Positions 7,803 to 15,690 of a stretch of 21,382 nt of DNA are shown in pieces. The position numbers and the translations under genes are program-made. This DNA is from an uncultured Treponema sp. (GTDB taxonomy: Bacteria > Spirochaetota > Spirochaetia > Treponematales > Treponemataceae). The notes under the pieces were generated by a model, which was given only the letters and a program-made list of their open reading frames with translations, searched no databases and had not been told where the DNA came from. Numbering within the stretch: position 1 is the first letter of the stretch; every line of letters starts with the position of its first letter. The stretch is from the NCBI GenBank assembly GCA_937877515.1, contig CALFIX010000075.1, forward strand, positions 1-21,382, in the 5' to 3' direction.

Positions 7803-8878
7803 CACTTACTCAATTCTTTTCCCAAATTGCAAGCTTCTTTGTAGAACACTCTCTTGTATGGATTTGTGCCATAATTTCATTCACACTTTCAGCTTCTTTA
7901 ATTCCAGTCGTAATATGGTTATGCAGGAAATATCATTGGTATGATACGGTTGATGAGAGAAAAGTTCATAAAGGAAACATACCCCGCTTAGGAAGCGTAG
8001 GCTTTGTTACAGCGTACTCCATTGTCAGCATACTTTATATTTTTATTGCAAAAGACGCCTCAAAAACAATGATCAGCTTTGTTATAGCGGGCTTTATAAT
8101 CTTTTTATTTGGCGTAATAGATGACTTCCTGAACATGAGGGCAATTTTTAAGCTCCTGGTTCAGATAGTCGCAGCATTAATCATTGTATGCTCCGGTTTT
8201 AGATTCAGAAATATTTGGCTATGGCAGCTGCCTGTCTGGTTTAGCTACATACTTACATTCGGCTGGATTATCGGCATAATAAATGCATACAATCTTATAG
8301 ACGGAGTTGACGCACTTTGCGGCTCTCTTTCTGCCCTGGTAATTTTAACATTGGGAATAATCTATGCACAGAATGCAATACACTCTGCTGCAAGCTGCTT
8401 TATTCTTGTTGGTGCAATATGCGGATTTTTACTTTACAATAAGCCCAAGGCAAAAATCTTTATGGGCGACGGAGGAAGCCAGTTCTTAGGATTCATGATT
8501 GCTGCCCTGCCTCTATACCAGACAACAGTTCATTTTGAAAACAATAAATTCCTGATTATGCTAAACCTTGTTGCCATTCCAATGATAGACACAATAGCTG
8601 CAATATGGAGACGCATAAGGGAACACAGGGGAATAATGAGCCCTGACCGCTACCATCTTCATCACAAGTTAATGAACCAAGGCTTTAACGTAAAACAGAT
8701 ATTACTCATTTTAGACTCCTTACAGCTTGTTTTATGCATTGCTTCTGGAGTTTCCATGAATGTTTCCAAATGGCCTTCGTTCTTTATATTAATTATAAGC
8801 TACTGTTTTATACTTTCTTTCTTCACGTTAATGCACTTTAAAAACAAGACATGGAAAAAAGAACAGGGACTTCTCTAA
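7799..8878 (+). CDS. Undecaprenyl-phosphate sugar-1-phosphate transferase, WecA/TagO/MraY family
   Basis: Polytopic inner-membrane enzyme that moves a sugar-1-phosphate (typically GlcNAc-1-P from UDP-GlcNAc) to undecaprenyl phosphate, the priming step of surface glycans. About ten hydrophobic helices are seen. Cytoplasmic motifs in order: DERKVHKGNIPRLG, FGVIDDFLNM (Asp-Asp pair), NAYNLIDGVDALCG, KIFMGDGGSQFLG, and the RYHLHHK motif typical of the WecA/TagO branch rather than MraY. I chose TTG 7799 because GGAG (7786-7789) lies 9 bases upstream; GTG 7784 is an alternative adding five residues but has no good ribosome site. Together with the rfb genes it suggests a rhamnose-containing lipid-linked glycan. 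The sugar specificity is not provable here. Confidence 0.88.
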   Translation: MTLTQFFSQIASFFVEHSLVWICAIISFTLSASLIPVVIWLCRKYHWYDTVDERKVHKGNIPRLGSVGFVTAYSIVSILYIFIAKDASKTMISFVIAGFIIFLFGVIDDFLNMRAIFKLLVQIVAALIIVCSGFRFRNIWLWQLPVWFSYILTFGWIIGIINAYNLIDGVDALCGSLSALVILTLGIIYAQNAIHSAASCFILVGAICGFLLYNKPKAKIFMGDGGSQFLGFMIAALPLYQTTVHFENNKFLIMLNLVAIPMIDTIAAIWRRIREHRGIMSPDRYHLHHKLMNQGFNVKQILLILDSLQLVLCIASGVSMNVSKWPSFFILIISYCFILSFFTLMHFKNKTWKKEQGLL

Positions 8879-8893
8879 CTTAAAAAATGCCAC

Positions 8894-8922
8894 TTGTTAG
8901 CTAATAGAAAAATCATTATAAT
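8894..8922 (+). promoter_or_regulatory. Promoter of metG, probably giving a leaderless mRNA
   Basis: TTGTTA (8894-8899), 17 bases, TATAAT (8917-8922). The metG ATG begins only 9 bases after the -10 box and there is no Shine-Dalgarno between. With a normal -10 to +1 distance the transcript would start 1-4 bases before the ATG. The -35 box lies in a 13-mer (8894-8906) that recurs exactly inside femAB at 12965-12977. Confidence 0.65.
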
Positions 8923-8931
8923 AGCCCCACT

Positions 8932-11250
8932 ATGAACAGAAGACTTATTACATCAGCATTACCTTATGTAAATAACATTCCTCACCTGGGAAACCTCATA
9001 CAGATGCTTTCTGCAGACGTATTTGCACGCTTTTGCAGAAGCCGTGGCTATGACACAATGTACATTTGCGGTACAGACGAATACGGAACTGCAACAGAGA
9101 CTCGTGCCCTGGAAGACGGAAAAACTCCTCGAGAACTCTGCGACTACTACTATGCGGAACACACAAAAATTTACGACTGGTTCCACATAAACTTTGACAA
9201 ATTCGGACGCACTTCAAATGAAGAATGTACCGAAATCACTCAGGGGCTTTTTAAGGACCTGGAGAAAAACGGCCTTATAACGGAGCATGTTAACAAGCAG
9301 CTTTTCTGCCCCAAGTGCAACCGTTTTTTGGCAGATCGCTACGTACACGGAACCTGTCCAAAGTGTGGCGATGAAGATGCCCGCGGAGACCAGTGCGACA
9401 GTTGCGGCTCTCTTTTAGACCCCATTGAGCTTCTAAAGCCACGTTGTGCAACCTGCGGTTCAACCCCGGAAGTCAGGGAAACAAAGCACCTTTACATAAA
9501 CCTGCCTGCCCTTTCTGAAAAATTAGATGAATGGGTTTCAAAGACAAGCGTAAGCGGTAAATGGAGCGACAACGCCATTAACATGACGCGTGCATGGATT
9601 CGTGACGGCTTAAACGAAAGAGCCATCACGCGCGACTTAAAGTGGGGAATTCCTGTTCCCCGAGAAGGATACGAAAACAAGGTATTCTATGTCTGGTTTA
9701 ACGCGCCTATCGGGTACATGTCCATTACAAAGCAGCTTGCTGATGAACTTATTGCTCAAAGTAAGCCAAGCTTTGACTGGAAAAGCTGGTGGCTCCCGGA
9801 AGAAAGTGAAGAAGGAAAGGCAAAACCTCCTGTAGAACTCTTCCAGTTTATCGGTAAGGACAACATTCCATTCCACACTGTAATCTTCCCGTGCACACTC
9901 CTTGGAAGCGGAAAAAACTGGACAAAACTGTACCACATGAGTTCAACGGAATATTTAAACTACGAAAGCGGAAAATTCTCTAAGAGCCGTGGAGTCGGTG
10001 TCTTTGGAACAGATGCAATAGAAACCGGCATTAAAGCGGATGCATGGAGATTCTACATCTTCTACAACAGACCTGAAAAACAGGACTACCAGTTTACCTG
10101 GAAGGAATTCCGAGAAAAATACAACGGAGAACTTTTAGGTAATCTCGGAAACCTGGTAAACCGCACCCTGCTCTTTGTAACAAAATACTATGACGGTCTC
10201 ATTCCAGACGCCCCCGTTGACGAAGAATTCTGGAAGACAATCCGCGAAAAAGAAGCTTCCGTTACAGAAAACCTTGAGTGGGCAAATTTAAAAGATGCCT
10301 TCCGCGAAATCTTTAGCATTTCTGACATTGGAAACAAGGCTTTCCAAGACGGAGAACCTTGGAAAACACGCACAACAGATCCTGAAAAAGCTGCCAGTTT
10401 AATTCATAACCTCTGCTATTTAATAAAAGACTTAATGATTATGGTTCATCCTTACATGCCGCAGTTCTCAGAAAAGATTCTTTCTTATTTTGGAAAAGAA
10501 ATTTCTGAGCCAAAGTTCGGAGAGTCACCTGTAGATGGAGGACTTAACTGGAACAACCTGGGCGAAACCGTAGGATTAAGTTCTGTAGGACAGACAGAAG
10601 TTTTCTTTACTCCGCTTGATCAGAAGACGGCAGATGCCTTCCGCGAAAAATATTCAGGAAGTCAGAAAGAAAGAAAAGAAGGAAAAGTTGAGAACAAAAA
10701 AGCAAAGAAAGAAAAGAAGGAAAAGGCTCTTCCTAACCTTGCAGGCGACCAGGTTGCTCACTTTAACGAAAAAATTGAGCTTAAAGTTGCAAAAATCATA
10801 AGGGTAGAAAATAATCCTGAGGGCGAAAAACTTTATGTAGAAACCCTGGACGACGGAACAGGAATTCCCCGCGTCATTCAGAGCGGACTTCGCGACTACT
10901 TAAAACCCGAAGAGCTTTTAGGTAAGAACATAATTCTGGCTTCAAACCTCGCTCCGCGAAAAATGCGTGGAATAGAAAGCCACGGAATGCTTTTAGCCGC
11001 AGACTACAGGGACGAAAACGGAAAAGACTGTGTAGAACCTTTGGAAGCTCCCTGGGCAGAACCTGGAACCCGTGTAATTTTAGAGGGTGCAGATGTAAAT
11101 GCCGTAAAGCCTGAAGAAATTAGTGCTGATGACTTTTTTGCAGTAGAAATAAAAGTAAACGATAAAAACGTTTGCATTAGCGGTAAAAAACTCCTTGCAG
11201 ACGGAAAAGAGCTTACCACAGTTCATACCGTAAACGGAGACGTACACTAA
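8932..11250 (+). CDS. metG: Methionyl-tRNA synthetase with C-terminal tRNA-binding domain
   Basis: Charges tRNA-Met with methionine using ATP, in the cytoplasm. Class I signatures: the HIGH motif appears as HLGN (18-21) and KMSKS as KFSKS (348-352). The zinc-binding insert (Cys126 to Cys175) has four CxxC pairs, i.e. the doubled-knuckle form. Residues ~565-600 are a Lys/Glu-rich linker (KKAKKEKKEKA). The OB-fold tRNA-binding domain follows from about 616 (ELKVAKII ... SNLAPRKMRGIESHGMLL). About 70 residues follow the OB core, longer than in E. coli. Total 772 residues. The N-terminus starts directly at the catalytic fold, so ATG 8932 is secure despite the absent ribosome site. It begins a unit that runs into the Omp85 gene 11 bases later. 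Confidence 0.96.
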   Translation: MNRRLITSALPYVNNIPHLGNLIQMLSADVFARFCRSRGYDTMYICGTDEYGTATETRALEDGKTPRELCDYYYAEHTKIYDWFHINFDKFGRTSNEECTEITQGLFKDLEKNGLITEHVNKQLFCPKCNRFLADRYVHGTCPKCGDEDARGDQCDSCGSLLDPIELLKPRCATCGSTPEVRETKHLYINLPALSEKLDEWVSKTSVSGKWSDNAINMTRAWIRDGLNERAITRDLKWGIPVPREGYENKVFYVWFNAPIGYMSITKQLADELIAQSKPSFDWKSWWLPEESEEGKAKPPVELFQFIGKDNIPFHTVIFPCTLLGSGKNWTKLYHMSSTEYLNYESGKFSKSRGVGVFGTDAIETGIKADAWRFYIFYNRPEKQDYQFTWKEFREKYNGELLGNLGNLVNRTLLFVTKYYDGLIPDAPVDEEFWKTIREKEASVTENLEWANLKDAFREIFSISDIGNKAFQDGEPWKTRTTDPEKAASLIHNLCYLIKDLMIMVHPYMPQFSEKILSYFGKEISEPKFGESPVDGGLNWNNLGETVGLSSVGQTEVFFTPLDQKTADAFREKYSGSQKERKEGKVENKKAKKEKKEKALPNLAGDQVAHFNEKIELKVAKIIRVENNPEGEKLYVETLDDGTGIPRVIQSGLRDYLKPEELLGKNIILASNLAPRKMRGIESHGMLLAADYRDENGKDCVEPLEAPWAEPGTRVILEGADVNAVKPEEISADDFFAVEIKVNDKNVCISGKKLLADGKELTTVHTVNGDVH

Positions 11251-11261
11251 AAGTTTAGAAA

Positions 11262-12797
11262 ATGTTTTCTAAGAAAATAAAAACTTTTATACTTTTTATT
11301 TTTATTTCCGTTAATATTTTGCAGGCCTCGGTTTCTCAGGAACAGGATGAGGCTTACAAAATAATTTCAGTTTCCTACATTTCTCAAAACGGGAACTCAA
11401 AGGATTTTGCATTAGAAAGAGAATTAAAACCTGATACAGAAAAAATTTTTAATTCAAAAGAAGAACTAGATTTTTATATTCTTTCTTTGAAACAGAAATT
11501 AGAAAACTTAAGGCTTTTCTCAAACATAAATATAGACTGTGAAGAACTTTCTTCTCCTGAAGAAAATCAGGTAACTTTTGTAGACTTAAAAATTTATTTT
11601 TACGAAACAAAACACATTCTTCTCTTACCCAAACCTGGTTACAACTCAAATTCTGGAGCAGAGCTAAAATTAAAACTAAAAGACACAAATTTTTTAGGAC
11701 TTCTGGAGCCTTTAAATTCGGACATAAATATAAAACTCGGAACAGAAGAAGAGCCTGATAATTTTTCAAAAGTTACATTGGGCTTTAATTTAGATTACGA
11801 TGCTCCTTTTAATTTATTTTTTACAGAAAACACCTGGAGCAATGATTTTTCCTTTTCCTGGCAAATATGCGAAGATAAGCCTGAATTTTCTTACGAAACC
11901 GGATTATTAACGGAAATTCCTCTTTCCAGAAATTTTAATCTGGATTTTTCCTTCTTACAAGGAATTGCACGTGACACAGATTACGAAGAATTTGGAGATG
12001 AATTTTACTTTACGGAAAATTTTAAAACCTTACTTCCAATAAATTTATGCTATATAAATAACATAGCTCCCTTAACCTACACTCCTTCCTTAGAATTTTT
12101 ATCTTATTGGGATACAGATAAAATAAATTTAGAAGACGAAGACTTAAGCTATTCGCTCCTTTCTTTTGCAAACTCTCTTGAAACAGATTTAACGCAATGG
12201 AAAGGAAATTCAAGAGAAGGCTTTTATGCTTTAATAAACGAGAGCTTCGGCTGGAATTTCTTACAAAATAATGCTGTTCTTTCTGCATCTGCCTTAGTTC
12301 AATATTTTTTATCCATAAAAAGAATTTCTCCGTCATTTCAAGTTTATGCTTTTTACAAAATAAATCAGAAAACAAACATCGGAAGCTTTCTTAGAGGGAC
12401 TTTGGACAATCAGATTTACACTTCTTCCTCTGACTGTGCTTTAAAAACCACAAGTGCCTTAATATTTAACATTGACGTACCAGTAAGCGTATTAAAACTG
12501 AAGTTTAAAAATTCAAAACTCAGTATCTTTAATTTTGAACTAAAAATAAGTCCCTTTATGGATATTGCACTTACAAAAAATTTATATACCTCAACTCTCT
12601 TTTCTCTAAAAGACGGCTTTTACGACGCAGGCTTTGAGATTTTAGTTTTTCCTGAAAAATGGAAAAGTTTTGTGCTTAGACTTAGCGTAGGCTTTGATCT
12701 TTCAAGACTTTTACTAGGCAGCTACGTAAATACAAATTGGAGAAACTCAAATGTAAAGGCTTACGAAATTTCTTTTGGTTTGGGCCTGAACTATTAA
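11262..12797 (+). CDS. Omp85/BamA-like outer-membrane protein (divergent, probably one POTRA domain)
   Basis: A 511-residue exported protein. Residues 1-22 are a signal peptide (cleavage near LQA/SV). Residues ~30-115 have the alternating pattern of a POTRA domain: a strand at KIISVSYIS, a helix ending LENLRLFSNINI (the common 'l..lg.f..v.v' exit) and strand VTFVDLKIYFYET. The remainder is amphipathic beta strands with many aromatic girdle residues, ending in GLGLNY with a terminal aromatic, as in outer-membrane barrels. Family members insert barrel proteins (BamA, TamA) or secrete partners. With a single POTRA it is not the main BamA, so a TamA-like or treponeme-specific role is possible. 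It is separated from metG by 11 bases with no Shine-Dalgarno and is followed by femAB. I am sure of export and barrel, less of the family. Confidence 0.62.
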   Translation: MFSKKIKTFILFIFISVNILQASVSQEQDEAYKIISVSYISQNGNSKDFALERELKPDTEKIFNSKEELDFYILSLKQKLENLRLFSNINIDCEELSSPEENQVTFVDLKIYFYETKHILLLPKPGYNSNSGAELKLKLKDTNFLGLLEPLNSDINIKLGTEEEPDNFSKVTLGFNLDYDAPFNLFFTENTWSNDFSFSWQICEDKPEFSYETGLLTEIPLSRNFNLDFSFLQGIARDTDYEEFGDEFYFTENFKTLLPINLCYINNIAPLTYTPSLEFLSYWDTDKINLEDEDLSYSLLSFANSLETDLTQWKGNSREGFYALINESFGWNFLQNNAVLSASALVQYFLSIKRISPSFQVYAFYKINQKTNIGSFLRGTLDNQIYTSSSDCALKTTSALIFNIDVPVSVLKLKFKNSKLSIFNFELKISPFMDIALTKNLYTSTLFSLKDGFYDAGFEILVFPEKWKSFVLRLSVGFDLSRLLLGSYVNTNWRNSNVKAYEISFGLGLNY

Positions 12798-12841
12798 AAC
12801 TCTTGAATGAAGAAGCTTTATGCAGTACTCTATGTGCAATT

Positions 12842-14008
12842 ATGGAACAAAGATTTTTACAGACACGCTTTTGGGCAGAATTTAAATCCTTACACGGGTG
12901 GAAAGCTCTGTATTTTGCAGTAAACAGGAATGATTATTCAATAAAAAAATTGGCTAACGAACGTTTGTTAGCTAATAAAACTACCGAACATTCGGAAGAC
13001 AGAAATTTTAACGACCAAACGTTCGTTATTTCCGTGCTTGTTCGCTCTTTTTCTGTCGCAAAAATAAAGAAATTTTCTCTGGCTTACATTCCGATGATTC
13101 CAGAGATGCCTGCTACAGACAATGCTGAAATTACCGAAATTCAAAATGAACTAAACACTTCCATTTGCAAAATATCAGAAAGCATAAAACAGTATCTTCC
13201 TGAAAACACCTTATTTATTCGCTTTGACCCTGCTATAGATTTTTTTAGCCCGGAAGAAAGAGATTTCTTTAATAAAAAAACAGAAAAATATCTAAAAGAA
13301 ATAAAATCGAAACTTGTAAAGGCTCCTGTAGCAATTCAGCCTGCAGATACAACAATATTAGATCTTTCAAAATCAGAAGACGAACTTCTTTCAGGCATGA
13401 AAAATAAATGGAGGTACAACATTCGGCTTGCTTCAAAAAAAGATGTTCAAATAACCAAACACTTTGGAAGCGACGAAGATTTTGAAGAAAACTTTTTGCA
13501 GTTTTATAATCTTTTTATGCAGACAAGTGAAAGGGATGGAGTAAGCTTTCATAATAAAGAATACTATATAGACCTTTTAAAAAAAGGCTCTCAATCTAAA
13601 AAGGAAGAGGAACCTCTTATAACTCTTTATTTGGCCCACCACGAAAAAGACTATCTGGCAGGAATAATTACTCTTTTTAGTAAAAAAGAAGCAGTTTATC
13701 TATACGGTGCAAGCGGTAATGTAAAAAGAAATCTCATGCCGGCTTATCTTCTTCAATGGACTGCCATAAAAGATGCTAAGGCTTATGGTTCAGAATGCTA
13801 CGATTTTTACGGAATGCCGCCTACAGGTAACGAGAACCACCCTATGCATGGTCTTTATCTGTTTAAGACCGGTTTCGGAGGGAAAAACACACATAGACCG
13901 GGAAGTTTTGATTATCCCCTAAAAAAAGATTATGCCTTTTATGTTCTGGCAGAAAAACTTAGGGCCTGGTGGTTTAAGAAAGCTGTTAAGAAAATTCGCA
14001 GAAGATAA
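12842..14008 (+). CDS. FemAB-family peptidoglycan-bridge aminoacyltransferase
   Basis: Cytoplasmic GNAT-fold enzyme class that transfers an amino acid from aminoacyl-tRNA to the lipid II stem peptide, building the cross-bridge. Visible: an N-terminal FLQTRFWAEFKSLHGWK typical of the family, SLAYIPMIPE, a central KNKWRYNIRLASKKDV, and the C-terminal core LYGASGNVKRNLMPAYLLQW then YDFYGMPPTGNENHPMHGLY and FKTGFGG. I place the start at ATG 12842 (388 residues) because family members begin just before this FLQ segment; an upstream in-frame ATG (12737) would overlap the previous gene by 61 bases. No Shine-Dalgarno is evident, so coupling to the Omp85 gene is likely. Residues ~38-62 look like an extra hydrophilic loop encoded by a palindromic block (separate entry). 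Spirochaetal peptidoglycan with bridge amino acids fits; the amino acid is unknown. Confidence 0.85.
   Translation: MEQRFLQTRFWAEFKSLHGWKALYFAVNRNDYSIKKLANERLLANKTTEHSEDRNFNDQTFVISVLVRSFSVAKIKKFSLAYIPMIPEMPATDNAEITEIQNELNTSICKISESIKQYLPENTLFIRFDPAIDFFSPEERDFFNKKTEKYLKEIKSKLVKAPVAIQPADTTILDLSKSEDELLSGMKNKWRYNIRLASKKDVQITKHFGSDEDFEENFLQFYNLFMQTSERDGVSFHNKEYYIDLLKKGSQSKKEEEPLITLYLAHHEKDYLAGIITLFSKKEAVYLYGASGNVKRNLMPAYLLQWTAIKDAKAYGSECYDFYGMPPTGNENHPMHGLYLFKTGFGGKNTHRPGSFDYPLKKDYAFYVLAEKLRAWWFKKAVKKIRRR
12953..13027. repeat. Palindromic block embedded in femAB
   Basis: Outer arms AACGAACGTTTG (12956-12967) and CAAACGTTCGTT (13016-13027) are exact reverse complements of 12 bases. The left arm is itself the centre of a 20-base near-palindrome (12953-12972, one mismatched pair). 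Between the arms lies CCGAACATTCGG (12984-12995), another stem. The block keeps the frame and encodes a polar stretch where FemAB relatives usually have a short turn. It looks like an in-frame palindromic repeat element, comparable in concept to the palindromic elements found in Rickettsia genes. A second partial copy (13 identical bases) is at the metG promoter. Confidence 0.55.
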
Positions 14009-14021
14009 AAAAAAGCTGTAA

Positions 14022-14050
14022 TTGCTCTAAATCCCTATATTCACTATAAT
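14022..14050 (+). promoter_or_regulatory. Promoter of the rhamnose cluster
   Basis: TTGCTC (14022-14027), 17-base spacer, TATAAT (14045-14050), followed about 32 bases later by the rfbC ATG with GAGGGA before it. The spacing is optimal and it lies in the only gap between femAB and rfbC, so rfbC-rfbD-rfbB form their own unit. Confidence 0.7.
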
Positions 14051-14081
14051 AAATTCAACATTAACTAAAAGAGGGAATATT

Positions 14082-14666
14082 ATGCCATTCACTTTTACAA
14101 AATGTCCTATCGAAGGATTATACGAGATTCAACCAAAAGTTTTTGGAGATTCCCGAGGTTATTTTTTTGAAGTCTACTCTGAAAAAGATTTTTTTGAAGC
14201 TGGCTTAAAAATGAAATTCGTACAAGATAACCAGTCATCTTCTACAAGAGGCGTCCTGAGAGGACTTCACTTTCAGACAAAACATCCTCAGGGAAAACTT
14301 GTAAGAGCTGTAAGCGGAAAAGTTTACGACGTTGCAGTTGATTTAAGATGTGGCTCTCCAACATTCGGTAAATGGCATGGAGTTCTATTAGACGCAGAAA
14401 AACAGAATCAGTTTTACATTCCAGAAGGCTTTGCGCATGGATTCTATGTTCTTTCTGATACGGCAGTCTTTGCGTATAAGTGTACTGATTTTTATCATCC
14501 AGAAGACGAAGGCGGTCTAATGTGGAATGATTCTTCAATTGGCATAGATTGGAAAAATATTGCCCCCGGTCTTACTCCACTTTTAAGTGAAAAAGACACA
14601 AAACATAAAGCATTTTCTAAAACAGAAAAATATTTTGACATGAACGCAGTTTGGATTGGCGAATAA
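14082..14666 (+). CDS. rfbC: dTDP-4-dehydrorhamnose 3,5-epimerase
   Basis: Third enzyme of dTDP-L-rhamnose synthesis: it epimerises C3 and C5 of dTDP-4-keto-6-deoxyglucose. A cupin-fold cytoplasmic dimer, 194 residues, full length. Seen: DSRGYFFEVY, the catalytic-loop GVLRGLHFQ (His63), QGKLVRAVSGKVYDVAVDLR, and IPEGFAHGFYVLSD followed by YKCTDFYHPEDEGG, which holds the conserved Tyr/Asp region. The ATG has GAGGGA 6 bases upstream. First gene of an rfbC-rfbD-rfbB unit. Confidence 0.96.
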   Translation: MPFTFTKCPIEGLYEIQPKVFGDSRGYFFEVYSEKDFFEAGLKMKFVQDNQSSSTRGVLRGLHFQTKHPQGKLVRAVSGKVYDVAVDLRCGSPTFGKWHGVLLDAEKQNQFYIPEGFAHGFYVLSDTAVFAYKCTDFYHPEDEGGLMWNDSSIGIDWKNIAPGLTPLLSEKDTKHKAFSKTEKYFDMNAVWIGE

Positions 14667-14682
14667 AAAAAGAGGTAAAAAT

Positions 14683-15642
14683 ATGGTTTGGCTAATTGGT
14701 TGTAATGGAATGCTAGGAAATGAAATCAGTAGAGAACTTACTAAAGCTGGTATAAAATGGGTTGGGAGCGACAGAGATGTAGACATAACAGATTATGTTG
14801 CATTGGAAAACTTTGCAGACAGTCATGACAGCTCTGCAGGCACTACGGGTGCTACTGTAGAAAAGCGCAAATCTATAGAAAAAATTACATGGATTATAAA
14901 TTGTGCAGCTTACACTGCAGTTGATAAGGCCGAAAGTGATGCAGAACTTGCAAAAAAATTAAATGAAGAAGGCCCCAGAAATATTTCTCGTGTTGCTCGT
15001 CATGTTGGAGCAAAGCTGATACATATTTCTACAGACTATGTGTTTGACGGAACAGGAAATACACCATATACAGAAGAAATGAACAAAAAACCAATTGGAG
15101 TTTATGGAGTTACAAAAGCTAACGGAGAAGATGCCGTCCAGAAAGAAATGACACAGTACTACATTATACGAACAGCATGGCTTTATGGCTTTGAAGGCAA
15201 AAACTTTGTTTACACAATGACAAATGCAATGAATACACACGAAAGCGTAAAAGTTGTTGCCGATCAGAAAGGAAGCCCGACTTGTGCCTTAGATTTAGCG
15301 GAAGTGGTAGTAAAAATTATAAATTCAAGTCAAAAAGCTCACGCTCTGTTCGGTAAGAAAGCAGCCCTTCCCTATGGCATTTATCACTTTACAAACGAAG
15401 GCGAAACAACCTGGTATGAGTTTACACAAAAAATTTATGAACTTGGAAAAAAATACAAGAGAATTACAAATAATTGTGAAATCAATTCATGCACAACAGA
15501 AGAGTATCCAACAGCGGCAAAGAGACCTGCTTACAGTGTTTTAAGCAAGGAAAAAATTCAAAGGGGCTTAAAAATAAAAATTCCACAATGGGAAGAGAGC
15601 CTTGAAAAGTTTATAAAAAATGAACGCTTCAAGATAAAGTAA
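14683..15642 (+). CDS. rfbD: dTDP-4-dehydrorhamnose reductase
   Basis: Last step of dTDP-L-rhamnose synthesis: NAD(P)H reduction of dTDP-4-keto-L-rhamnose. Extended short-chain dehydrogenase fold, 319 residues. The N-terminus VWLIGCNGMLGNEI is the nucleotide-binding GxxGxxG loop. NCAAYTAVDKAESD, STDYVFDG and the catalytic YGVTK (Tyr141, Lys145) follow, then RTAWLYG and the C-terminal substrate domain. I chose ATG 14683, with AGAGG 7 bases upstream and 16 bases after the rfbC stop; an in-frame TTG at 14656 inside rfbC has no ribosome site. A Ser/Thr/Gly-rich stretch (SHDSSAGTTGATVEKRK, about residues 46-62) is longer than in most RfbD proteins and probably a surface loop. Confidence 0.96.
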   Translation: MVWLIGCNGMLGNEISRELTKAGIKWVGSDRDVDITDYVALENFADSHDSSAGTTGATVEKRKSIEKITWIINCAAYTAVDKAESDAELAKKLNEEGPRNISRVARHVGAKLIHISTDYVFDGTGNTPYTEEMNKKPIGVYGVTKANGEDAVQKEMTQYYIIRTAWLYGFEGKNFVYTMTNAMNTHESVKVVADQKGSPTCALDLAEVVVKIINSSQKAHALFGKKAALPYGIYHFTNEGETTWYEFTQKIYELGKKYKRITNNCEINSCTTEEYPTAAKRPAYSVLSKEKIQRGLKIKIPQWEESLEKFIKNERFKIK

Positions 15643-15690
15643 GGGCACTGAAAAGCCGAAAAATAAAGGGATATTTTAAAAGAGGTGCTT

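Noticed and set aside
8959..11219. Several 60-100 codon minus-strand ORFs opposite metG
   Set aside because: Typical antisense shadows of a long, codon-biased gene. They lack ribosome sites and overlap each other.
12737..12841. Upstream ATG start of femAB
   Set aside because: It would overlap the Omp85 gene by 61 bases and add 35 residues unlike the family; the FLQ-type N-terminus begins just after ATG 12842.
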